This document shows, in pieces, positions 24,761 through 31,215 of a stretch of 64,000 bases of DNA. Source of the DNA: Streptomyces camelliae (GTDB lineage Bacteria > Actinomycetota > Actinomycetes > Streptomycetales > Streptomycetaceae); the NCBI RefSeq assembly GCF_027625935.1, contig NZ_CP115300.1, positions 1,612,001-1,676,000 on the forward strand, in the 5' to 3' direction. The position numbers and the translations under genes were made by a program. The notes under the pieces were generated by a model, which was given only the letters and a program-made list of their open reading frames with translations, was not told where the DNA came from and did no database searches. How positions within the stretch are numbered: the first letter of the stretch is position 1; every line of letters begins with the position of its first letter.

Positions 24761-26392
24761 GTGAAGTCACGTCTGAAACTGCTCGGTCTGGCCGCCGCGC
24801 CGGCCCTGGTCGCCGCGGTCGTCCCCGCCGCCTATGCCGCGAACGGCCCGCAGCCGCACGCGACTCGTGCCGCCATCTCCGGAGACGTCCTGCCGGGCCT
24901 GAAGCAGAACGCGACCCGCACCGGAAACGTCGCGGCCGGCAAGCGGATATCCGTGGCGATCAGCCTGACTCCCAGAGGTGGCACGGCACTTGACACCTTC
25001 GTCGCCAAGGTGAGTGACCCGCGGTCGCGTTCGTACGGCCACTACCTGACGAAGCGTCAGTTCGCGGCCCGCTTCGGCCGGACCGACGCCGAGGTCGAGC
25101 AGCTCAAGGACTACCTGCGTGCCCAGGGCCTGACCGTCGGCACCGTCCACTCGGGCAACCTCCTGGTCGACGCCAGCGGTACCGCCGCCCAGCTGGAGAA
25201 GGTCTTCGGCACCAAGCTGTCGACCTGGAAGGACACCGAGTCGGGCCGCTCCTTCTACGCCAACGACTCCGCGCCGACGCTCCCGTCCTCCCTCGCCTCC
25301 CTGGTCAGCGACGTGGCCGGCCTCAACAACCGCGTCCAGCTGCACCACCAGGCGACCGCGCACACCGTCTCCCCCCACGACGGCCCCGGCGGCGGCTACA
25401 CCCCGGCCCAGCTCAAGGGCGGCTACAACGTCTCGGGCACGTACACCGGAAGCGGCCAGAAGATCGCGCTGCTGGAGTTCGACGGCTTCCAGCAGTCCAA
25501 CATCACCACGTACGACAACCACTACAGCCTGGGTTCGCCCACCCCGACCGTGCAGAAGGTGGACGGCGGCTCCGGCGCACTCGGCGACGGCCAGGTCGAG
25601 GTCGAGCTGGACATCGAGGTGTTGCACGCGATCGCCCCCAAGGCGAACGTCACCGTGTTCGAGGGCCCCAATTCCGACGCCGGCGAGGTGGACACCTACC
25701 AGGCCATCGTCGACAGCGGCATCCCGACCACCTCGATCAGCTGGGGTGCCGCCGAGAGTGCCCGCACGACCTCCGGCATCAACGCGGTCGACGCCGTCTT
25801 CAAGTCCGGTGCCGCCCAGGGCCTCGGCTTCTACGCGGCCTCCGGTGACAGCGGCTCCGACGACGCGGGCGACGGCGGCACCTCCGTCGACTACCCGGCC
25901 AGCGACCCGTACGTCACCGGCGTCGGTGGCACCAAGCTGACGGTGACCTCGTCCAACGCCTTCAGCAAGGAGGTGGCCTGGTCCGGGGGCGGTGGCGGCA
26001 AGTCCTCCGTCTTCACGATCCCGAGCTGGCAGAAGGCGGTCCAGAAGAGCGCCGGCAGCGGATTCCGCCAGGTGCCGGACGTCTCGGCCCACGCCAACCC
26101 CAGCCCCGGCGTCTCGATCTACTCGCAGGGTTCCTGGTCCTCGGTGGGCGGCACCAGCGCGGCGGCCCCCGAGTGGGCGGCCTTCGCGGCCCTCTACAAC
26201 CAGCAGGCCGCGGCGGCCGGCAAGGCCAACCTCGGCTTCGCCGACCCCGCCCTCTACTCGGCGAGCGGCACCGGCTTCCACGACATCACCAGCGGCAGCA
26301 ACGGCGCCTACTCCGCTGCCACCGGCTGGGACTTCACCACCGGCTGGGGCTCGTACAACGCCGCGACCCTGGCGAGCAAGCTGCTCGGCTGA
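24761..26392 (+). CDS. Secreted S53-family serine-carboxyl peptidase (sedolisin)
   Basis: A 543-residue preproprotease. GTG at 24761 follows GGAGG by 6 bases. Signal peptide MKSRLKLLGLAAAPALVAAV, ending AYAA. The pro-domain (about 40-190; ISLTPRGGTALDTFVAKVSD, HYLTKRQFAARFG) is of the Pro-kumamolisin type. The catalytic domain shows Glu280 and Asp284 in QVEVELDIEVLHAIAP, the oxyanion Asp363 in ASGDSGSDD and the nucleophile Ser466 in GGTSAAAP. The C-terminal Ca2+ loop (TGWDFTTGWGSYNA) is present. Such enzymes cleave proteins outside the cell, usually at acidic pH. The pro-domain would be removed by self-cleavage near residue 200. Confidence 0.95.
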   Translation: MKSRLKLLGLAAAPALVAAVVPAAYAANGPQPHATRAAISGDVLPGLKQNATRTGNVAAGKRISVAISLTPRGGTALDTFVAKVSDPRSRSYGHYLTKRQFAARFGRTDAEVEQLKDYLRAQGLTVGTVHSGNLLVDASGTAAQLEKVFGTKLSTWKDTESGRSFYANDSAPTLPSSLASLVSDVAGLNNRVQLHHQATAHTVSPHDGPGGGYTPAQLKGGYNVSGTYTGSGQKIALLEFDGFQQSNITTYDNHYSLGSPTPTVQKVDGGSGALGDGQVEVELDIEVLHAIAPKANVTVFEGPNSDAGEVDTYQAIVDSGIPTTSISWGAAESARTTSGINAVDAVFKSGAAQGLGFYAASGDSGSDDAGDGGTSVDYPASDPYVTGVGGTKLTVTSSNAFSKEVAWSGGGGGKSSVFTIPSWQKAVQKSAGSGFRQVPDVSAHANPSPGVSIYSQGSWSSVGGTSAAAPEWAAFAALYNQQAAAAGKANLGFADPALYSASGTGFHDITSGSNGAYSAATGWDFTTGWGSYNAATLASKLLG

Positions 26393-26416
26393 CGACCGAC
26401 GGCTGACGACCGACAG

Positions 26417-26449
26417 AGCGCGGGCCGGGGATCCTCCCCGGCCCGCGCT
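26417..26449. terminator. Bidirectional terminator between sedolisin and hydrolase genes
   Basis: A perfect 14-bp stem, AGCGCGGGCCGGGG (26417-26430) and CCCCGGCCCGCGCT (26436-26449), with a 5-base loop. It sits between convergent genes, 25 bases after each stop. Confidence 0.8.
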
Positions 26450-26473
26450 GCGGCGTGACGCCGACCGCCCGGG

Positions 26474-27373
26474 TCAGCGCAGGAAGTCCAGCAGTGCCCT
26501 GGTCAGGGCTTCCGGGACCTCTTCGGCCAGGAAGTGGCCGGAGCCGGGGATGACCAGTCCGGTGACGTCCGTGGCGGCCTTGCGCATGTCCTCCGCCGGG
26601 GCGGTGCCGGTGCTGTGCTCGCCGCCGATGGCCAGGACCGGGATGGTCAGCGGCCCCTCCTCCTTGTGCCAGCGCTGGAACTGCTCGGCGGTCTCGTCGA
26701 GGCGGCGGTAGACCTCGAAGTTGGCGTGCCGGGCGGCCGGGTCGCGCAGCGCGTCGACGTAGACGTCCACGGCGTGCTGCGGGATCGCGTCGGGCCTGGC
26801 GGCCTTGGAAGCGAACTGGTGGCCGAAGTAGATCTCCTCACGGCCGGCGACCATGCGTTCGTTGATGTCGGCCAGGCGGTTGAAGGCGAAGTGCCACAGG
26901 AACTCGTTGGTGACCGCGTCCGACATCAGCGGCGGCGACGGGGAGAAGCCGGGCAGGATCGCCTCGCCGACGACGAGGCGGGTGACGCGGTCACGGTGCT
27001 TCGCTGCGAGGGCGTGGCCGACGAGCAGGCCGTAGTCGTAACCGGCCACGGCGAAGCGGTCGTGGCCCAGGCCGGTCATCAGCGCGGCCATGTCGTCGGC
27101 GGCCGTGGCGCCGTCGTAGCCGGTGGCGGGCTTGTCGCTGGCGCCGGTGCCGCGGACGCCGGCGGCGATGACGGTGAAGTGCTCGGCGAGGGCGGGCATG
27201 ACGAGGCGCCAGTTGTACCAGAACTGGGGCCAGGCGGGCAGGAGCAGCAGCGGCGGCCCGTCGCCGCCGACGACGGCGTGCAGGGTCAGGTCGCTCGTCC
27301 TGACGGTGTGGCTGGTGAACGTGTCGGTGAACCCGGCGGGCAGGTTCGGCACGTCGGTGACGGTGAACGGCAC
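26474..27373 (-). CDS. Alpha/beta-fold hydrolase, epoxide hydrolase/dehalogenase-like
   Basis: A 299-residue protein. GTG at 27373 is preferred because GAGGAGG lies 7 bases upstream; an in-frame ATG at 27394 has no site. The nucleophile elbow is AGYDYGLL, with Asp113 in place of Ser, as in epoxide hydrolases and haloalkane dehalogenases. The catalytic His is in PGSGHFLAEEVPE and the acid probably in GGEHSTG. The oxyanion segment reads LPAWPQFWYNW where relatives have HGFP or HGWP; the His is replaced by Pro, so substrate handling may differ. It is divergent from a TetR regulator with two matched operators between, implying substrate-induced expression. Confidence 0.85.
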   Translation of the reverse strand: MPFTVTDVPNLPAGFTDTFTSHTVRTSDLTLHAVVGGDGPPLLLLPAWPQFWYNWRLVMPALAEHFTVIAAGVRGTGASDKPATGYDGATAADDMAALMTGLGHDRFAVAGYDYGLLVGHALAAKHRDRVTRLVVGEAILPGFSPSPPLMSDAVTNEFLWHFAFNRLADINERMVAGREEIYFGHQFASKAARPDAIPQHAVDVYVDALRDPAARHANFEVYRRLDETAEQFQRWHKEEGPLTIPVLAIGGEHSTGTAPAEDMRKAATDVTGLVIPGSGHFLAEEVPEALTRALLDFLR

Positions 27374-27409
27374 GGTGGAGCCTCCTCGTGGCATGGGGGT
27401 GCCACCTCG

Positions 27410-27462
27410 AACCGGATAACGTATCCAGTTCACCGTGACACAACCGGATGCTCTATCCGGTT
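27410..27462. promoter_or_regulatory. Two tandem TetR operators in the hydrolase/tetR divergent region
   Basis: Site A is AACCGGAT (27410-27417), 5 bases, then ATCCAGTT (27423-27430). Site B is AACCGGAT (27442-27449), 5 bases, then ATCCGGTT (27455-27462), a perfect inverted repeat. The two copies share half-sites and spacing and lie 32 bp apart centre to centre, so they are presumably bound by one regulator, the adjacent TetR protein. Site B ends 11 bases before the tetR ATG, so it also gives autorepression. Confidence 0.8.
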
Positions 27463-27473
27463 ATGCTGTGCAC

Positions 27474-28040
27474 ATGGCCCCTGCACCCATGCGCAAGGAC
27501 GCTGCCCGCAACTGGCAGCGCATCGTCGACGTGGCCCGCCATCTCGTGGACGACGGCGCCCCGCTGCAGCTCAACGACGTCGCCCGGCTCGCCGAGGTGG
27601 GGGTGGCCACGGTCTACCGCCACTTCCCGACACCGGAAGCCTTGATGGAGACCGTGGCCACCCCCGGCCTGGAGGCACTGGTCGCCCATGCCGAACAGGC
27701 GCTGACCGAGGACGACCCCTGGCAGGCCCTGACGGACTTCCTCGGCACCACCCTGGAGGCGCAGCTGACCGACCCCTCGATCTCCCTCGTGCGCGCCGCA
27801 CCGGACCACGTCCTGCCCCGCACCACGGAACTCGCCACCACGCTGGACTCCCTCGCAGGCCGGCTCCTCGACCGCGCACACGCGGCGGGAACCGTGCGCG
27901 GCGTGGTCACCTGGGACGACCTGCGGCCGCTCATGTGCGGGGCCGCCTACGCCGCCACCGTCCACGCCGACGACCGGAAGACCCGCCTCGAATCCGGCCG
28001 CCGCTACCTGGGCGTAATGCTGCACGGGATGCGCGCCTGA
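27474..28040 (+). CDS. TetR-family transcriptional regulator
   Basis: A 188-residue repressor. The helix-turn-helix is LNDVARLAEVGVATVYRHFP (about residues 32-51), preceded by helix 1 NWQRIVDVARHLVDDGA. The C-terminal domain is the SBP-like ligand domain of actinobacterial TetR proteins (MCGAAYAATVHADDRKTRLE). ATG at 27474 has no ribosome binding site, and a TATGCT -10-like element (27462-27467) lies only about 7 bases upstream, so a leaderless transcript is likely. It probably represses the divergent hydrolase gene and itself through the two AACCGGAT operators. The ligand is unknown. Confidence 0.92.
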   Translation: MAPAPMRKDAARNWQRIVDVARHLVDDGAPLQLNDVARLAEVGVATVYRHFPTPEALMETVATPGLEALVAHAEQALTEDDPWQALTDFLGTTLEAQLTDPSISLVRAAPDHVLPRTTELATTLDSLAGRLLDRAHAAGTVRGVVTWDDLRPLMCGAAYAATVHADDRKTRLESGRRYLGVMLHGMRA

Positions 28041-28133
28041 ACCGGCTGCGGGCGCGGTCCTCGCCGTTCGATGTCACTCAGTGGTGATCTTCGGGGGAAC
28101 GGCCGGCGCGGCAGGACCGGTGACGACGTCGGA

Positions 28134-28895
28134 CTAGGGATTGTCCGTGGCGCCGATGATGGCGGAGAAGATCCGCTCCTGCGAGGTCGTCGGCACATGG
28201 AAGAAGCCGTTGTTGCGGCCGAGCCGCAGCACCGCCGCCTCGTCCGCGACAGCCTTGACGTCTCCCAGGTTGTGGCTCACGAGGATCACCCCGACGCCCT
28301 GTTCGCGCAGCTCGTCGACGACCTCAAGAACATGGCCGGCCTGGGGGACGCCGAGCGCCGCGGTGGGCTCGTCCAGGAGGACGACCCTCGGGCGGCCGAG
28401 GAGGGCGCGGCAGATCGCGACGGTCTGCCGCTGCCCCGCGGACAGTGAAGCGACCGGAGCGCGCACATCGGGGACCCGGATGCCCATCGCGTCGAGCTGG
28501 CCGCGCGCCTGCCTGCGCATGCCGCCGTAGTCCAGCAGCCGGAGCAGGCGGCCCCGGACACCGGGGCACCGCCGCTCCCGGCCCAGGAAGAGGTTCTCGG
28601 CGACGTCGAGGTCGTCGCACAACGCCAAGGTCTGGTACACGGTCGCGATGCCCAGGCGGTGAGCGATCCGGGGGCTCGTGATGTGGACGCCCCGGCCCTC
28701 CCACTCGATGACGCCCCTGTCCGGGGTCTCGACACCTGCGATGACCTTGACGAGGGTGGACTTGCCGGCACCGTTGTCCCCCAGAAGAGCGACGACCTCG
28801 CCCTCGCGGATCTCCAGGTCGACGTCCTTCAGAGCCTGGACGGCGCCGAACCGCTTGGAGACCCCTCGTAGCGCGAGCAGGGGCGGCCCAATCAA
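28134..28895 (-). CDS. Sugar ABC transporter ATPase, single-domain (FrcA-like)
   Basis: A 253-residue ATPase with Walker A GDNGAGKST (39-47), Q-loop VYQTLALCDDL, signature LSAGQRQTVAICRAL and Walker B VVLLDEPTAALG. Unlike the 529-residue double-domain ATPase at 3-5 kb, it has one ABC domain, as in FrcA/XylG-short systems, and probably works as a homodimer. The TTG at 28895 is chosen because GGAGGTGAGG ends about 5 bases upstream and family homology begins just after; an ATG at 28961 lies in the AT-rich promoter and lacks a site. It is divergent from its binding protein and permease, an unusual split. The extreme C-terminus is shorter than in double-domain homologues. Confidence 0.88.
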   Translation of the reverse strand: MIGPPLLALRGVSKRFGAVQALKDVDLEIREGEVVALLGDNGAGKSTLVKVIAGVETPDRGVIEWEGRGVHITSPRIAHRLGIATVYQTLALCDDLDVAENLFLGRERRCPGVRGRLLRLLDYGGMRRQARGQLDAMGIRVPDVRAPVASLSAGQRQTVAICRALLGRPRVVLLDEPTAALGVPQAGHVLEVVDELREQGVGVILVSHNLGDVKAVADEAAVLRLGRNNGFFHVPTTSQERIFSAIIGATDNP

Positions 28896-29021
28896 GCCAA
28901 CCTCACCTCCGAGGGAGAGACCCAAGTAGCATAATGCAACATTTATTAACAATCTAGACATATGGTGTAAAAGGGTTGGGGGTTTCGCAACGCTGCACCC
29001 GGCTTGAGGAGGGTGTCACCG
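28896..29021. promoter_or_regulatory. AT-rich divergent promoter region of the split sugar ABC system
   Basis: Positions about 28925-28980 are strikingly AT-rich for this DNA (for example CATAATGCAACATTTATTAA and CATATGGTGTAAAAG). It must hold divergent promoters for the ATPase gene and the binding protein-permease unit. AT-rich operators are typical of ROK-family repressors, which control xylose- or fructose-type ABC operons in Streptomyces. No ROK gene is in the window. Confidence 0.5.
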
Positions 29022-30062
29022 ATGGCACACCACCACACCGTCCGCGAGCGCTGTCGGCGACGGCGTCCCCGACAGGGGGCGGCGCTCCTCGTGGTGGGCA
29101 CCTTGCTGCTCGGCGCCGCCGCCTGCGCCGGGAATCAGAACTCCGCAGGTGACAACAGGACGCGGAAGGTCACGATCGGCCTGGTGACCAAGACCGAGAC
29201 CAATCCGTTCTTCGTGGCCATGCGCAAGGCCGCCGCCGACACGGCCAGGAAGAACAACGCCGAGCTCATCGCCCTGTCCGGCAAGTTCGACGGCGACAAC
29301 GAGGGCCAGGTCGCCGCGGTCGAGAGCCTCATCGCCCGTCACGTGCAGGGAATCCTGATCACGCCGTCGAACACGACGGGGATCCTGGGCGCCATCGCGG
29401 AGGCCCGCCGCCAGGGCATCCTGGTGATCGCGCTGGACACCGCGACGGACCCGGCGAACGCGGCGGACGCCACGTTCGCGACCGACAACTTCAACGCCGG
29501 ACGCCTCCAGGGCGCCTACGTCAGGGCCGTGCTCGCGGGCCGGGCCCCCAAGTTGTTCATGCTCGACGGTACGGAAGGGTCCACGGTCAGCCGGCTCCGG
29601 CACGACGGGTTCCTCAGCGGCTTCGGGATCAAGGACGACTCATCGGCGATCCGCGGACGGGCCATCACCAACGGCGACCGCAATCGGGCGCAGACCGCGA
29701 CGGAGAACCTGCTGCAGCGCACCACCGATGTGAACTCGCTCTACGCCATCAACGAGCCGGTGGCCGACGGCGCCTACACGGCCCTCGCCGCACGCGGCCT
29801 GACCCGGCAGGTGACCATCGGGGCCATCGACGGCGCATGCGAGGGCGTGCGCGACGTCAGATCCGGCAAGTACGCGGCCACGGTCATGCAGTTCCCGATC
29901 AGGATGGCCGACCAGGGCGTGACCGCGGTCACCGACTTCGTCAGGAAAGGGAAGAAACCGTCCGGCTTCACGGACACAGGCACGGTACTCATCACCGACA
30001 AGCCGGTGCCGGGACTGCCGTCCCGGAACACCGACTGGGGACTCCGGCACTGCTGGGGGTGA
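29022..30062 (+). CDS. Sugar ABC transporter substrate-binding lipoprotein (FrcB-like)
   Basis: A 346-residue periplasmic-binding-protein type I. ATG at 29022 with GAGGAGGG 8 bases upstream. The signal peptide has a basic start (RERCRRRRPRQG) and lipobox LLGAAAC. Family segments include IGLVTKTETNPFFVAMRKAA, ILITPSNTTGI, VIALDTATDP, ATDNFNAGRLQG, LYAINEPVADGAYTAL and VTIGAIDGACEGV. The TKTETNPFF opening resembles fructose/xylose-type binders (FrcB) more than RbsB. It would deliver sugar to the permease 40 bases downstream. The precise ligand is not decidable by eye. Confidence 0.92.
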   Translation: MAHHHTVRERCRRRRPRQGAALLVVGTLLLGAAACAGNQNSAGDNRTRKVTIGLVTKTETNPFFVAMRKAAADTARKNNAELIALSGKFDGDNEGQVAAVESLIARHVQGILITPSNTTGILGAIAEARRQGILVIALDTATDPANAADATFATDNFNAGRLQGAYVRAVLAGRAPKLFMLDGTEGSTVSRLRHDGFLSGFGIKDDSSAIRGRAITNGDRNRAQTATENLLQRTTDVNSLYAINEPVADGAYTALAARGLTRQVTIGAIDGACEGVRDVRSGKYAATVMQFPIRMADQGVTAVTDFVRKGKKPSGFTDTGTVLITDKPVPGLPSRNTDWGLRHCWG

Positions 30063-30101
30063 TCTTCGGACGCCGACCGGCGAAGGGATCAGTAACGGAT
30101 C

Positions 30102-31115
30102 ATGAGATCTCCCGTCACCACCAGTCCCGCCGACGACAGTGAACCGGGCACGGCACTGCGGGACACATTGCGGTACGCCCTGCGCACACCGGCCATCGGC
30201 CCCCTCGTGGCCCTGGCCATCGCCGTCCTGGTCTTCTCGGTCACGACAGACACCTTTCTGACACCGGAAAACCTTTCACTGGTACTGCAGCAGTCCATCG
30301 TGATCGGCACGCTGGCGCTGGGTCAGTCCCTGATCATCCTCACCGCGGGCATCGACCTGTCGAACGGAGCCATCGCGGTACTCGGCACGCTCGCCATGGC
30401 CAAGCCCGTCTTCGAGGGGAGCAGCCCCGCGGCGGCGCTGCTGGTGGGCCTGGCCGTGGCGACCTGCCTCGGACTCGTCAACGGTCTGCTCGTGGCCCGG
30501 CTGGACCTGCCGCCCTTCATCGTGACCCTGGGTGCGCTGACCGTCATCTACGCCGTGAGCAGGCTCTACTCCCAGTCCCGCAGCTATCCGGTGACGAGCG
30601 GCCTGCTTCTCTTCTGGGGGAACGGCGTCCACCTCGGCAGCGTGCTCATCACCTGGGGGACGTTCCTGCTCGTGGGTCTGTTCGCCTTCTTCTGGTACTT
30701 GCTCGGCAAGACGGCCTGGGGCCGGCACATCTACGCCGTCGGCAACGCACCCGAGTCCGCCCGCCTGACCGGCATCAGCGTGCGGCGCACGGTCCTGTCG
30801 GTCTACCTCACCGCCGGTCTTCTCTACGGCATCGCCGCCTGGCAGTCCTTCGGCCGCATCCCCAACGCCGACCCCAACTCCTACCAGACGGCGAACCTGG
30901 AGAGCATCACCGCCGTCGTCATCGGCGGGACCAGCCTTTTCGGCGGCCGGGGAAGCATCATCGGGACGCTCATCGGAACGCTCATCGTCACCGTGCTCCG
31001 CTCCGGCCTCACCCAGGCGGGTGTCGACAGCCTCTACCAGGACGTCGCGACCGGGACCCTCGTCGTCGTCGCGGTCGGCGTCGACAAGGTCCTGCGCAGG
31101 GGCAGCGCACACTGA
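30102..31115 (+). CDS. Sugar ABC transporter permease (FrcC-like)
   Basis: A 337-residue membrane protein of the BPD_transp_2 family. Key segments are LGQSLIILTAGIDLSNGAIAVLGT (the conserved LTAGIDLS motif), GRHIYAVGNAPESARLTGI and VVIGGTSLFGGRGSIIGTL. About ten hydrophobic helices follow a 30-residue cytoplasmic start. ATG at 30102; the ribosome binding site is weak (AAGGG about 15 bases away), so translation may rely on the upstream binding-protein gene, which ends 39 bases earlier. It partners with the divergently encoded single-domain ATPase. Confidence 0.94.
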   Translation: MRSPVTTSPADDSEPGTALRDTLRYALRTPAIGPLVALAIAVLVFSVTTDTFLTPENLSLVLQQSIVIGTLALGQSLIILTAGIDLSNGAIAVLGTLAMAKPVFEGSSPAAALLVGLAVATCLGLVNGLLVARLDLPPFIVTLGALTVIYAVSRLYSQSRSYPVTSGLLLFWGNGVHLGSVLITWGTFLLVGLFAFFWYLLGKTAWGRHIYAVGNAPESARLTGISVRRTVLSVYLTAGLLYGIAAWQSFGRIPNADPNSYQTANLESITAVVIGGTSLFGGRGSIIGTLIGTLIVTVLRSGLTQAGVDSLYQDVATGTLVVVAVGVDKVLRRGSAH

Positions 31116-31173
31116 CGACGGCGCGCTGCGGGCGCAACTGCGGAAGTACGGGAGGCGGTGCCGGCGGCGCCCC

Positions 31174-31203
31174 GGTGCCGGGGCGGGCTGTCGCCCCGGC
31201 ACC
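31174..31203. terminator. Bidirectional terminator between permease and TPR genes
   Basis: GGTGCCGGGGCG (31174-31185) and CGCCCCGGCACC (31192-31203) form a perfect 12-bp stem with a 6-base loop, between convergent genes ending at 31115 and 31216. Confidence 0.8.
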
Positions 31204-31215
31204 GCGCCCGCCGCA

